Below, one piece after another: positions 10,750 to 22,347 of a DNA stretch of 64,000 nucleotides. Position 1 is the first letter of the stretch. Every line of letters begins with the position of its first letter. The position numbers and the translations under genes were made by a program. Source of the DNA: Cladopsammia gracilis (Eukaryota > Cnidaria > Anthozoa > Scleractinia > Dendrophylliidae); the NCBI GenBank assembly GCA_022457155.1, contig JAJGOT010000451.1, positions 496,001 to 560,000 on the forward strand, written 5' to 3'. The notes below the pieces were generated by a model, which saw only the letters and a list, made by a program, of their open reading frames with translations, was not told the origin of the DNA and did not search any database.

Positions 10750-11086
10750 TATAAGCACTTGGAAATTTTTAAGAACACTCGAGAAGTGCGAGAAAAACTC
10801 GCCTTTGGCTCGTGCTTCTCTGCACTTCTCTCGTGTTCTTTAAAAGTTCTAGACTACCAGTTGTCCTCCTTTTTCCTCAGGGATAGTAGAGCGAGTGAAA
10901 TGCGAGCGCGCGTGAAAATCACTCCACGCGAGAAAGGAGAGACGCGCGGCGGGGAGAGAGAAAAAGGAAAAAAAGGCCTTTCTCGCGTGGAGTGATTTTC
11001 ACGCGCGCCCGCGTTTCGCTCGCTCTACTATCCCTGAGGAAAAAGGAGGGACTACTCGTAGTCTAAAAAATTCCCGCGTGCTTATA
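10750..11086. mobile_element. GC-rich long-TIR foldback element with a nested smaller palindrome
   Basis: The core arms 10850-10937 and 10978-11065 are near-perfect inverted repeats (TAGACTAC..., TCCTCAGGGATAGTAGAGCG, AATCACTCCACGCGAGAAAGG). Further out, TATAAGCAC and GTGCTTATA form another matched pair. The left arm is interrupted by a self-complementary segment of about 70 bases (GAACACTCGAGAAGTGCGAG with its inverted partner CTCGTGTTC), which looks like a second small element inserted in the first. There is no coding capacity. The TAGACTAC terminus is shared with the element at 27862. Confidence 0.75.
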
Positions 11087-12169
11087 TTTAACATCGAGGA
11101 CGCCGCGCCGAGTTGGTTATATATATATCAGCTCATATTCGGCTCGTCCTCGATGAATAACTGTTTTAGTAAATTTTCAAACACTCAAATAACTGGAAAT
11201 TGGAAAAAAAATATTTCCGTTTCAAAAAAATACATGACTGTCACGTTAGTGAACAAGTGTCACATGACCGCTTCGCAAATCGAAAACGAATAAATGCTAA
11301 CAAGCGGCGATTTCTTTCAAAAGTAGTTTCCTTCAAAAATAGGTTTTAATCGGACTGGCCGAAATGTTTATGGATTTGAACATTAGAATTGTGGAAATTA
11401 TATTGCGGACGAGGAAAGATTTGCCGGCCACGTGCACGTGCACAACGTGCTCCCCGAATGTCGCCATTTTTTTCCCGCGACTGTTTTTTTTCGCGTAATT
11501 CGTCATCATTTTGCCATATTTGGGCAAATTAACCAATAACGACTCAGATCAGTAGCGGTTGGACCAATCAGAAATCTAAAAATCATTATCGAGAGGTAAA
11601 AATTTACTAATTAATAATAATAATCGAATAAGTTATGCAGGATAACCCTTCTGTACTATAGTACTGTTGTCAACGGTGTCCTGCTAACTAAAAACTTTAT
11701 ACATAAAAGGGAAATAATGTAGTAAGTTACAAACTAAATAAGAAAACTGTAGTTAAAAACATTAAAAACTCATTAAAACCTCACAAGTAAAAATCGTCTG
11801 GAGTTAAAAACTAAATATGAAAACTCTGGTTAAAAATATTAAAAACTCAATGAAACTTACAAGTAAAAATGGCGTGGGAAATCAAGTTTGACCTTGGGCA
11901 GTTTTACTGTTTTTCTGTTGTTTCTAGTGTTTCCGCTGTTTTACTGTTTTTCCGTTGTTTTTCTAGTGTTTGCGTTATGATTGCCCCCTGAATATGCAAT
12001 GACAACTCCTCAAACAGCGACTCAATGTTTACTCATTGCTAAATAAACACATTTATCTTCAATGCCACTTATGATGTATTTGCTGCCCGGCTGTCGTCGT
12101 TTAACTATAAAAGTGATATCGGGACTACTAAGGGTTAAAATCAGGTAAAAATGGCAACCTTTTCTTTTA
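11087..12169. other. Intergenic region with short tandem duplications
   Basis: No gene was recognised. An A-rich segment of roughly 90 bases containing TTAAAAACTAAATATGAAAAC is present in two diverged copies between about 11728 and 11872. A further duplicated motif (TTTTACTGTTTTTC with TTGTTT and CTAGTGTTT) lies at about 11896-11970. Confidence 0.4.
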
Positions 12170-12814
12170 TAAAGCCTGGTTTCCATATAACCGTAACTAC
12201 CCCGTAACTGCCGTTAGCCGAACCGGCGGTAGCACTGGGGCACACCGGCGGTAGTTCTATTTTTAATGGAAACATTCTGTGACCGGCGGCACCATGCCCC
12301 CTGTACCGGAAAGTTGAGTTGAGTTCAGCTATTCCAGGCTTTACGGCACCGAGATGAGAAGTTCAAGCACGTAACCGTGGACGACAATCCTGCTGGTATA
12401 CGTTGGATCAATAGTGATCTGATTGGTTTAACAAGTGAAATCAGCTAAAAAAGCAAGGACCGAAACAACGTAGATACAAATTTTAAAGGTGTACTATATT
12501 TCGGCTGGCCAAACCAGCCTTCTTCAGGTACAATGAGGCACCGCAGGCTTGATAAGTTTAACGGCAACACATGCCGGCGGGATCGGGAACCAGCGACATC
12601 TCGTGGAGTTGCATTGTTATTAGAACTGTCCAATCAAATTGCAGCCATTTCCGCGCTAAAAGCTCGTCACGGTCATGCGGTCACAAATGCAAACACACAA
12701 CTGCGGCTGCCGGCGGTATGTACACGGTAGCATCCCGGTCCTTGCCGCGGTGCTACCGGGGGCTCGCTTACGGCAGTTACGGGGTAGTTACGGTTATATG
12801 AAAACCAGGCTTTA
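12170..12814. mobile_element. 645-bp TIR element (TAAAGCCTGG ends)
   Basis: The left end TAAAGCCTGGTTTCCATATA continues ACCGTAACTACCCCGTAACTG and is inverted almost perfectly at the right end (CAGTTACGGGGTAGTTACGG then TTATATGAAAACCAGGCTTTA). The arms continue less perfectly inward through GCCGG-rich sequence. No transposase reading frame was recognised. It is a non-autonomous DNA element; the superfamily is not assigned. Confidence 0.75.
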
Positions 12815-14109
12815 GACAGGTGGGCTGAAAAATTTGTTCTCGTCGGCCTCTGTAGGTCCCGGTTTTACGGGACCTATGGGCTCGCCAGCCTGATTAGTGG
12901 TGTAAAAATGCATATGATTAGTAGCGTAACAGATACAAAAGAGATAAGACAGTGCTTTAAAGCATAGACTGTAGTTACTGCAATGGCAACTATTGAACTA
13001 CCGTCATTCACTCTGTCTTCCCAGACTTAACATTTATTTAGTACCAAAGAACAAAAACAAAAAAATGCAAAGAAATCACTTTTAATTGATATTCAAATAT
13101 TCTGTATTCCTCATATATCATGTAATACTTATATGAATGCTTTGTTAAATATGTGTTACACCTGCAAGATTGTCCATTAACAGTTTCATTTCCTGACAGG
13201 ACGCAGTGGAGGATCCAGACTGCATTATAATGGGGAGTGAATTCCACAATGAACTGGGGGGGGGGGGGGGGGCTGGATCTACCACTAAGCCTGTATATAA
13301 CTCACTTTACTCGGTCCTACTTCTAATTTGGTGGCTATCCTAAATGATTTTTCCTCCATTCAGTTTTCCTTTTTCAATCAGTTGAGTGCCCCTCAGCTTG
13401 CATTACCTTTGGCATTTAGCTTGATTACCAATCACATGATTTTACTGCTCTCACTATCCAGAATTTTTGTGAATAGCTCACCTGTTTGACTGACTGAAAA
13501 TGGAAAGCTAGCAGTCTAACAGTTGCCATAACACCATACTGATATTGTTGGAAGAAATTAGCACATAATCACACTAAATGCTTTGTTGCGACAGTAATAA
13601 ATGTGTCACAATTCATACATTTGTCCCCTCGATGTTTCCATGATAAAAATAATGAAATATGAATCAATGTGCCAATACAATAAAACAAAAAAAATTTAAT
13701 CTTTTAAGGGGGGTATGGCGTATTCTTATTGGCCATGTGTTGCATTTTTGTTAATAATAAGATAATAATGTAAAACTTAATATACTTAATATATATATAT
13801 TTATTTTTTATTTTTCATAAACATGGTCAGATTGCAAAATAGCCATAAGCTGTAACCTATCATAATCATTACCAATGAAGCGAGAAATTAGTTTTTGGCC
13901 TTTCATAATTTGTCATGAACTGCGACTTTCTAGGTGCTACCCAAAATTATGCAACTGGTACAAAATGGGCATAAAAAATGGAATGCCTACTAACCCACCT
14001 CACCCCTTATCACTTTCTTTATTTACATGAAATATTGGCAATCACACAATTACCAACATTTACAAATGAAAATGTGTATGTGGTCAGTTCATCTCAAAAT
14101 TCCTGTCTG
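12815..14109. other. Intergenic region downstream of VGAT-like gene 3
   Basis: It contains a homopolymer G tract at about 13257-13273, a short TA run near 13787-13800, and otherwise unremarkable AT-rich sequence. No conserved gene was seen. The end adjoining 14110 is the 3' flank of the minus-strand transporter. Confidence 0.4.
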
Positions 14110-15564
14110 CTAGTTTGGGAAAGAGAATGCTCTTCCAAGTTCTCTTCCAGAGAAAAACAAGCCACATGCACCACACACCAAACCAAATATTATCACCACA
14201 ATCTTGGTCAGAATGCTGTACCAGGGGGTTTTACTCCACTTCAGGGTCAGGTGAAACACACAGGGAAAAACAAAAGACAGGCAGGTACCAGTGAAGCTGC
14301 CAACAAGTCCCATCAACAGGCCAAAGTGGGGAACGATAATTGCCAGGAACAAGGCGAAGGTAAGAAGCATCACCCGCGTCAATAGTACCCAGAACCAATG
14401 ATAGTTGCCTTCCTTGCTAAGATGTGGAAAATATGGCAGAATCTTAGTATCCCAGGTTTCTAAGACAACGAACATGCAAATGGGGAAGGCCAGGAACACA
14501 TTGGTTACGACCAGGACAGTGGCGACAATGTTGAAAACTGGACTATTGCTCATGTTCACAGTGATGACTTGTTCAGTTTTGTAGCCAAACCTGAGAACGG
14601 ACAACAAACCCAACAGAACCTTGACCACTGCAGCCAGAGCAAATGCAGAGTTCATCATCAAGGGAAATTGCTTTGGTTCCCTCATGCTGCCTTCCACGCC
14701 AGGAAACACGGCATGAGCACAGTAGCTGAACACGATGATGCCAAATCCAATGGGGAACTTTTCAGGGTCAAATGGAGGAATGTTTGAAAGTGACATGTCA
14801 GGATACTCAGTAATGCAATAGATGATAATGGTGGCGATGCTGGAGAGCAGAGCGAAAACTGATATCATGCTGATCCAAGCAATGACTGACACACGAGTGA
14901 TGAAGATACCAGGTAACGCAACGTATGCACAGACGACAGCCCACTGGTAGATATCCAGGGGTGTTAACTGGTTCAAAATATCGCTGAATACCGTGGCGAG
15001 GAGCACAATGTACATAATCACACCACCAAACATCTCACATACCTGAACCACGCTGACAATTCTGTTCCCCCACCCCGGCCACGCCGCTTCTCCCACTTCG
15101 GGATAGTTAACGTACGCACGTTTGCGCTGCCCGGTACGTTTGGACTCAACGTACAAACAGTCGACCAGCAGCTTGCCCGTGTAGCAGCAGATAGCAGCCA
15201 CTATAACGATGATAGCTACAGAAGCCCAGCCTCCCATCATAACAGCGTATGGTACTCCAAGTATACCTGTACCCTGGATCAGATTGGTAACATTCCAACC
15301 AGCGAGCCAAGCTGACGCGCGGCGATCATCCGACGGCTTCTCCAAGATGGAAATAGTCATCGTAGCGCCGCGGAGCTTTCGTATGCTCTCTGCAAAACCT
15401 GATTTCCTAATGGAAGTATGCTCATCGTCTGGAGCAAATAGAAGGGGCGAATCTTCGTTCACAGTCTGCAGAGAGGGTCTGTGTAATGTGATCACTTCGC
15501 CATCTTGCCCAGGGTTGCTAGGTTTGCTAGACAGGGCTGCTGCTGCTGCAGTGTTACTGTCCAT
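14110..15564 (-). CDS. SLC32A1-like: VGAT-like vesicular amino acid transporter, gene 3
   Basis: Intronless 484-aa SLC32/VGAT-like protein. The open frame extends upstream to 15612, but that position is TTG. The first ATG is at 15564 and gives a tail beginning MDSNTAAAAALSS, so that start is chosen. The tail carries E37-D-S-P-L41-L42. Conserved blocks are MTISILEKPSDDRRAS before helix 1, GWNVTNLIQGTGILGVPYA, CCYTGKLLVDCLY, YCAHAVFPGVEGSMREP and VPHFGLLMGLVGSFTGTC. It is intact and closely related to genes 1 and 2. It is divergently arranged with gene 4, whose ATG lies 784 bp away, and may share control elements with it. Predicted role: proton-coupled amino acid transport in vesicles or endolysosomes (family knowledge). 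Confidence 0.9.
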   Translation of the reverse strand: MDSNTAAAAALSSKPSNPGQDGEVITLHRPSLQTVNEDSPLLFAPDDEHTSIRKSGFAESIRKLRGATMTISILEKPSDDRRASAWLAGWNVTNLIQGTGILGVPYAVMMGGWASVAIIVIVAAICCYTGKLLVDCLYVESKRTGQRKRAYVNYPEVGEAAWPGWGNRIVSVVQVCEMFGGVIMYIVLLATVFSDILNQLTPLDIYQWAVVCAYVALPGIFITRVSVIAWISMISVFALLSSIATIIIYCITEYPDMSLSNIPPFDPEKFPIGFGIIVFSYCAHAVFPGVEGSMREPKQFPLMMNSAFALAAVVKVLLGLLSVLRFGYKTEQVITVNMSNSPVFNIVATVLVVTNVFLAFPICMFVVLETWDTKILPYFPHLSKEGNYHWFWVLLTRVMLLTFALFLAIIVPHFGLLMGLVGSFTGTCLSFVFPCVFHLTLKWSKTPWYSILTKIVVIIFGLVCGACGLFFSGRELGRAFSFPN

Positions 15565-16348
15565 TGTTGCAGCACTCTTCCAAGTTCCCGATCCGATCTG
15601 CTTTTGTAACAAGTTGGAGGCGGGTTCAAACAGCTTTCAAATATAAGAGTTCGCAGATTTGTAATCCCTGCTGCTGTTCTCGCAGGTCCCAAAACAAGAT
15701 TATCACATGTTGTATTTGTTGTGCATTTCACACTCCTTTTACGGAAAACAAAGACGGAAAGTTTCCTGTTTGAACCAATCAGGTTTGAGATTTCAGACAG
15801 CGCCGTCACAAAAGTGTTACAAGTCTAATCCGGCTGTGCAAAGATCATTTACCATTTACATGTATAAAAAGCAGACAATCCATATTACTTTATTTTTATT
15901 TCAATTATTATTTTTTTTTACCAAAATTTCCCCGCTAAATAAGTTTATAAACCCAAGAAGGCTCTAAGATCGGTTGAAGCCTATACAAGAGAGAGGGCCC
16001 TGGGGACGAGGTTGAGATTATCTCACATGCTTTGTGTATTTTATACTCCTTTTATGGTAATCGAAGGCGGGATCTTGGGCAATTCAACATGTTCGACCAA
16101 TCATATTTGAGATTCAGACAAGAGCGTGACCAGAGCGTGACAGAAACGTGACAGTCATGTATGCCCGCATGCAAATGCCTCAATTTAAGGCCTGCATGTG
16201 GAAAGCAAATGTACTCGCGACACGACGCGATTGATCGATTGTTATTCCTGCCGATTATTATCTGAAGTAGCAAGATCTTCGTTGAATTATTAACTTGCCT
16301 GACTTTCACGGGTTACAATTTTCCGCTCCCAATTTTACGGTTGCCTTG
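15565..16348. promoter_or_regulatory. Divergent promoter region between VGAT-like genes 3 and 4
   Basis: A 784-bp head-to-head intergenic region. Two related blocks occur in the same orientation: about 15730-15802 (ACTCCTTTTACGG ... AACCAATCAGGTTTGAGATT) and about 16035-16120 (ACTCCTTTTATGG ... GACCAATCATATTTGAGATT). Each contains a CCAAT box (15775-15779 and 16097-16101). The duplicated block is seen directly; a promoter role is inferred from position. Confidence 0.5.
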
Positions 16349-17848
16349 ATGGCGAACGAAGGAGACTTTGAAAACGATCATTTCCAATTTGCTCTTTCTC
16401 ACTCTTTGTCCCCAAGAAACAGCGACAATGAAACAAAGAAAGAAGCAAGCTACGAACTCCGTGTGGTTGACAAGAAAAAGGCATCGCAATCGACAGAAAG
16501 GTCTCCTTTGATTCGCACCGCAGACACCGATGAACCGATATCACCTTCATCGGCATGGAACACTAACTTTAAACGGTTCCGTTCATTCACCGTGTCGCAT
16601 TTTACCGTATCCCTCGTGGAAAAGGAGTGTTATGACAGACAGGCATCCGCCTTCTTGGCTGGCTGGAACGTGACAAACCTTATCCAAGGCATGGGTATCC
16701 TCGGTGTACCTTACGCTGTCAGGGAAGGTGGAGTGGCTGCGGTCATTTGTATCTTTATCGTGGCTTTGTTTTGTGACGTCACTGGTATACTGCTGGTCGA
16801 TTGTTTGTATGAAATCTCACCGCGCAGCAAGTTAAGAAAGAGAGTACGCGAGTCCTACCCTGACGTTGGAGAAGCTGTGTGGCCTGGAGTTGGAGGCAAG
16901 GTGGTTAGCATCGTACAGACTATAGAACTGTACTCTGCAGCAGTGCTGTACCTCATCCTTCTAACTACAATGTTCTCTCAGATTACAGAAAAGTATGTGC
17001 CACTCAGTTTGAATGAATGGGCCGTTATCTGCTCAGTGGCAGTGCTTCCAAGTGTCTTCATCAGAAGATTATCACTTATCGCCTGGATGAGCATGCTGGC
17101 TGTGTTTTCCCTCATGTCGGCACTGATAGTTATGATGGCATATTGCATTGTTCAAAGTGACCAGTGGTCATGGGACAATATTCCTTCCTTCAACATCAAT
17201 ACATTTCCTGTTGGGTTTGGTATTGTAACATTTAGTTACTGTGCCCATGCTGTCTTTCCAGGCATAGAAGGCAGCATGACGGAACCGAAACACTTCAATA
17301 AAATGATGCACATCTCATTCTTTATCTCAGCCATTGTGAAAGCACTTTTTGGTATATTTGCTGTGCTCACATTTGGTCTGCTCACTGATCAAGTATTTAC
17401 TGTGAACTTAGCAGGTAATGTTGGATTCAACACAGCAGCAACAGCCTTGGTGGCAATGAATGTGTTCTTCTCCTTCCCTCTTCCTCTCTTTGTCGTTATT
17501 GAGACATTTGACAATAATATCGGCCCTTACTTTCCACATTTGGCAAACGGAACAAAGTATCATTGGTATTGGCTGCTGCTAACAAGGACATTTCTTGTAA
17601 CCTTTGCACTGTTCGTTGCTCTTGTTGTGCCCCATTTTGGCTTGCTCATGGGTTTTGTTGGCAGTTTTACTGGAACCTGTCTGTCTTTTGGGTTTCCTTG
17701 CATAGCACACCTCAAGCTACGATGGAAGTTCCTCCGCTGGCACCACATCACAGGCGAGATTGTTCTTATCATCTTTGGATTTCTTGCTGGAGGACTTGGT
17801 TTTGTGTATTCAGGGAAAGCTCTTGTGGATTCTTTTCGTACCTTTTAG
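16349..17848 (+). CDS. SLC32A1-like: VGAT-like vesicular amino acid transporter, gene 4
   Basis: Intronless 499-aa SLC32/VGAT-like protein. The frame is open from 16295, but that codon is TTG; the ATG at 16349 gives MANEGDFENDHF as N-terminus. The tail contains E50-R-S-P-L54-I55. Helix 1 reads GWNVTNLIQGMGILGVPYA, so the key motif is kept, whereas the segment before it (SLVEKECYDRQAS) differs from the SDDRRAS of genes 1-3. Later blocks are YCAHAVFPGIEGSM, YHWYWLLLTRTF, VPHFGLLMGFVGSFTGTC and FLRWHHITGEIVLIIFG. It is on the opposite strand to genes 1-3. Its LYEISPRSKLRKRVR loop resembles gene 5, so genes 4 and 5 probably form a subgroup. Confidence 0.9.
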   Translation: MANEGDFENDHFQFALSHSLSPRNSDNETKKEASYELRVVDKKKASQSTERSPLIRTADTDEPISPSSAWNTNFKRFRSFTVSHFTVSLVEKECYDRQASAFLAGWNVTNLIQGMGILGVPYAVREGGVAAVICIFIVALFCDVTGILLVDCLYEISPRSKLRKRVRESYPDVGEAVWPGVGGKVVSIVQTIELYSAAVLYLILLTTMFSQITEKYVPLSLNEWAVICSVAVLPSVFIRRLSLIAWMSMLAVFSLMSALIVMMAYCIVQSDQWSWDNIPSFNINTFPVGFGIVTFSYCAHAVFPGIEGSMTEPKHFNKMMHISFFISAIVKALFGIFAVLTFGLLTDQVFTVNLAGNVGFNTAATALVAMNVFFSFPLPLFVVIETFDNNIGPYFPHLANGTKYHWYWLLLTRTFLVTFALFVALVVPHFGLLMGFVGSFTGTCLSFGFPCIAHLKLRWKFLRWHHITGEIVLIIFGFLAGGLGFVYSGKALVDSFRTF

Positions 17849-18903
17849 GAAGTGATTTGTATAACAAAACCATCAAGATACACTAAAAGGGACTTTGCTC
17901 CTCATTGTTAACTTGTGGATATGTGAAGCATTGAACGAGTTATAGCAGATGGGGACAAATATGCAAATTTTCACTCCTTCCGTCTATCGGCTGTAATTGC
18001 GCTGACCAGTGCATTAAAGGCTTTGAGTTGTCGAGGACTTCAAATGGATTTTTCACAACTTAGGTAAATTCTAAATGTGTAGCCTGAGAGCAAGCTCTCA
18101 AGCAAATCAAATTTTGTTTTGAAAACTCTGAATGAAAAAACATGTCTTAGTAAATTATGTTTTAAATTTCTTTTCTATTCAATTCTTTGAATAGCATTGT
18201 GAGATGCATTTTGTGATACAAAACTATGTTCATTGTGTAACTTTGACCGTTACAAGATTACACAATGCTCTATTTAATTGTTATCGTATCTCACCACTGT
18301 TTTGAAAGGTTGTTGACATATTTATGTCACGCTAAGACATGTTTTTGTAATTAATATATTTTATTTGAACTTTTACAAATGACTGCCGGTCTGCCATCTA
18401 TTAAGTATAAAAAAGAGCATATCATCATCACGAGTTGGTACATAGGAGCTTTTGATTTGGTTAAGAACTCAAAATTATTTTATGGTCAAACCTGCTCAAT
18501 GACAGACAGACAGTCAGGCATCAGAACCAAGTGTCCATAATACAAAGGGTCGAGCTGCATAAAATTTGATGCCAGGCATAACAGCTAACATTAGACATTC
18601 AGCCCTACCCCCATATGAATTTATGAGCAGTTATGCACAGCATTAAGTTTTATGAAAGTAGGGATTAAATTAGCCTCCAATGCAGATGCCCTAAGAGCTC
18701 ATCACACAAACTTTCCTCTCCACGATTGTCTGCTTAACTTAGCTAACAAATATCTTCACCAATCACAGGTCTTTTACAAGTGTTTGTATAGTTGACTTTG
18801 TAAACAAAATTGAATCCTTATCCTTTGTGCCACTCAGTTGTTTTCTTATCCAGTTTTTGTCCTGATCTATAAATTTGTTGAATCATTTCACTCCCGGAGT
18901 CAA
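17849..18903. other. 3' flank of VGAT-like gene 4
   Basis: AT-rich non-coding sequence holding the presumed 3' UTR of gene 4. No repeat family or conserved gene was recognised. Confidence 0.4.
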
Positions 18904-19238
18904 TAGGGAGCTTACGCAACGAGGACGGCAACACCAAGGAAACTGTCACTTGAAAAAAGGATTTGCGCTATTTTAAACTATTTTGCAATTGTTGCAATTG
19001 TCCAGGAGCTAAATTTGTAGGGTCAGCCTTAAGTTCAAATAGAGAAAGGAAAATTAACCATCGTGTGTTCGCATTCTCCACGAAACCTATAATTTGATCA
19101 TTTGATGTTGTTTTGCAGGGAAGGCAAAGAAATGTACCAAAATGTAAAACACATGTATAAGCATTGTTTTCGCTTATTAAACCTATTGTTTTGTGCCGTT
19201 CTCTCTGCCGTCGCCGTTGTGGTTGCATAAGCTCCCTA
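18904..19238. mobile_element. 335-bp MITE with TAGGGAGCTTAYGCAAC ends
   Basis: The left terminus TAGGGAGCTTACGCAACGAG (then GACGGC) is inverted at the right as GCCGTCGCC...GTTGCATAAGCTCCCTA. No clear target duplication was found. A 146-codon open frame on the minus strand (18968-19408) runs across this element and out of it, so it is judged fortuitous. Confidence 0.65.
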
Positions 19239-20180
19239 ATTATGGAGACGTGATACAGTTCTAACGTTTGAGACTGTGGATGAAATCCTATGGTGTGACC
19301 ATCAATTGAAACCTCTTCAGCAGGACTTTTACATGGTACAATTTGTTTTTTTCTTGAATTTTGATCTTTGACACTCTTGGCAGTTAAAGGGCTAACTTGA
19401 ACTGACAAACTAACTCTACAAAGTGTAAGCTTTCATATAAACCACTCAGCTTAGGAATCAATTTATGGAAAGTTGAAAAGACATTGTTACAAGAGAGCGT
19501 TCATTGTTACTTTTAAAAGTTATGCATAACCTTTTAATTACAAGACAGTGATGATTGGCCCTTTGGGTACACTGCACAGCATGTCAGAGTCATTGCATTT
19601 GATGGCACTGCTAAGCATACATATGTGGAGGAGAAAGGCATGACAACCCCCTTAGGACATCTGCAATGCATGGAGGCTATGTAGAGTATGGGCCAAGTCT
19701 TCTCACATTGTACCATTGCATTGTTTGTCTAGGGGAACCGAGACCATATAAATGGGGCCTTAGTAGTATTTTTTTACCCATTAAAATGTCATTTGCTTCC
19801 CCGAGGAAGGTGGGGGTACCCTGGGCTGAATGTGGGGGAATTGAGGAATTTGTGGGGACTCTGAAGCATAAACATGCCTATATGGTGGGGGAAATGTGGG
19901 CATTTCATTTGATCAGCCTCAGATGCTGCTGAATATGGCGAGTTTGTGTCCAGTACTAGTGTGAATAAATTGGAAACAAGTCGAGCAAGCAATCCCAGAT
20001 GGCTGTAAGGGAGAACATAAGAACAGTGACAGCACTAATTTATCTGTGCAAGAACATAAAATCATTTTGTACGGTCATGGTTAGGAGAAAAAGCATGACC
20101 CATCCCATGTTTTGTAACCAGAAGATACGATGATGATCAGATAATAAATTAACTTTGTTATATCATGCTGTTTTTTTTGT
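19239..20180. other. Intergenic region, no gene recognised
   Basis: It contains G-rich phrases (GGTGGGGGTACCC and similar, about 19808-19900) but no convincing coding sequence, RNA gene or element boundary. Confidence 0.4.
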
Positions 20181-20480
20181 TTTATTGATCCACTTAAAAC
20201 ATTGAAAAAATTTATTGATGCTCTTAAAACATTGTAAAAGTTTATTGACACACTTAAAACATTGTAAAAATTTATTGATGCACTTAAAACATTGTAAAAG
20301 TTAATTGATGCACTTAAAACATTGTGAAAATTTATTGATGCACTTAAAACATTGTAAAAGTTTATTGATGCACTTAAAACATTGTAAAAGTTTATTGATG
20401 CACTTAAAACATTGTAAAAGTTTATTGATGCACTTAAAACATTGTAAAAGTTTATTGATGCACTTAAAACATTGTAAAAG
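20181..20480 (+). repeat. 30-bp minisatellite, 10 copies
   Basis: Ten head-to-tail copies of a 30-base unit of the form TTTATTGATGCACTTAAAAC followed by ATTGTAAAAG. The last four or five copies are essentially identical and the first ones diverged, which suggests recent expansion at the right-hand side. Because the unit is a multiple of three it yields a repetitive open frame (MHLKHCKSLL). This has no other sign of being a gene. Confidence 0.95.
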
Positions 20481-22347
20481 TCAGTAAAATAATTATCATT
20501 TTAGTTTGTCATTTAGAACTCTTTCAATTTGCCCCATTGTTAACTTTTAACTGTGTGAAAAACGGTACCTTGTGTTTCGTGCTAGATCATGGAATTTGTT
20601 CACATATCTGAATGCAGATTGTGATTTCAGATACTCTTGCTTTGATTTGTCAAAATAAAGAACTGCTTGACTTCTATAAACACGTGATTGTATCGCCTGT
20701 TTTTGGTCTTGATGAGTGCTTTCCTTCCCCCATCTTATTCCAATAGAATGCCTCACATCAGAGGGAATACAGGGACTTTGAAATTCCTAATTAGCTTGAA
20801 CATCTGACATGATTCAGTTAGAGTCGTAAAATTAACTTATCAATTTACTTGTTCAGAGAGCAGCCGAACAGGATGGGGGCGGTAGTCGATGTAAAATTGA
20901 CGTGTTGTGTGACCTCTCAAATGAAGCTATTTTAAAGCAGTACGGTCCCGTAGTTAAGTTAATCCTGTGAGCCCTTAGAGTGATCAACATCAAATTTCTC
21001 CTTGTAATATTAATGCCTTATCAATTAAAAAGGTCATGAGAATTAAGGACATGATCACACAAGATGAGTTATCTTAATATCCAAACAATTTCTCCCCACT
21101 ACTTATATAGGAAATGTATAGGACTAGAAATGAGAATTTAAATTTTGATATAATGGCTTAAAGGGTTAAATCATAAGTTGTGGCCATTTACTGAGCAATA
21201 CTGTCTGTTGTCAGTTTTACAATACTTTGTTTATATTTTGTGAATGACATTTCTTGGCGCGATGGCCGCGGTTTGAACTTGGCGTGCGCGTGCGCGCCTA
21301 GCGGGAGGATGAAATGTGTTGATTGAAATGACTGCGTTTTTTATATTTATACAAGTATTACAACAGGTTCTTTTTTTGAAAAGATTTAATTCAAGTTTCA
21401 CAGGTTTAGATTTTTTTAGTTGGGCAGGAACATAGAAGTTTGTTTACTGGGAAACTTGACTACGAGCGGAAATACTTTTCAAAAATGTGGTCGTATTTTG
21501 ACGTGCACAGGTCATACACGTGGAAGTGTCAACTGAAGTGATTGTACACAGAAAACAAAAAGTAACATACGCCGCATCATATCAGTATAAATAAATAAAT
21601 AAAATGACAAAATGTTAATCAAATTAACAATATTACAAAATTATACAATAATTTTACAGAAACCACTCTCCTATAAATTCAATAAAATTTTTACTTCCCA
21701 CTCTATTATTTAACATAAATAGTTTGTTTAATGTTCAGCGGAACACTTGTTTGACGCTGCTGTGGTCAAGTTTTCGTTCTTTGAGGTTTCGCAATCATTT
21801 CCGGTTAACGTGAACAGCTCTTTTGAAACACGGACGCCTTTGTTTCCCAATGACTTTATTTCAGCGATTTTTCATGCGTGACCCCAAACGTGAACTTGGC
21901 AGTTTTTCTTGTGATTATGTTCTTGTTATTGCGTGACTTTTCAGCAGGAACGCAACATATTTCAAAAGTTTTATAAACATCTCAAACAATCGTTAAATTA
22001 TCACTAGGCTATTTTTATTGTTTTTTTTTTTTTGTCTTCATTTCATGATCAAGCTATAAAACAGCAGTTATCACCTTAAACCCAAATTTATTCAAATTTT
22101 AACCCAAGCCCTCGTGCGAAAAAGCAGGCGCGAAACTTGAATTGTGCGTTCGAAAACTTGGAAAACCAGTCTGACATGGTAAACGTGGAAACAACCGGTC
22201 TGATGATGTACGCTAAACTTTATCTCAGTCGAAACTTCACATGGATTGGGCAAACTGTTCTGCTCTTCTGACCTGTTAGAGACTGTTTTCGGAGTTTCTT
22301 TCCGACAGAAATAGAAAACTGCGGAGAACTGAAGCCAAGATATCACA
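20481..22347. other. Intergenic region upstream of VGAT-like gene 5
   Basis: It holds a diverged copy (about 20915-20960) of a dispersed repeat containing CAAATGAAGCTATTTTAAAGC, a short GC-rich spot at about 21262-21305, and AT-rich sequence. The stretch just before 22348 is the presumed promoter and 5' UTR of gene 5. Open frames here on the minus strand overlap gene 5 antisense and are shadows. Confidence 0.4.

Noticed and set aside
18968..19408. 146-codon minus-strand open frame
   Set aside because: It runs across the 335-bp TIR element at 18904-19238 and out of it, has no recognisable domain, and the repeat explains the sequence.
20305..20487. Repetitive open frame MHLKHCKSLL
   Set aside because: It is a by-product of a 30-bp minisatellite whose unit length is a multiple of three.
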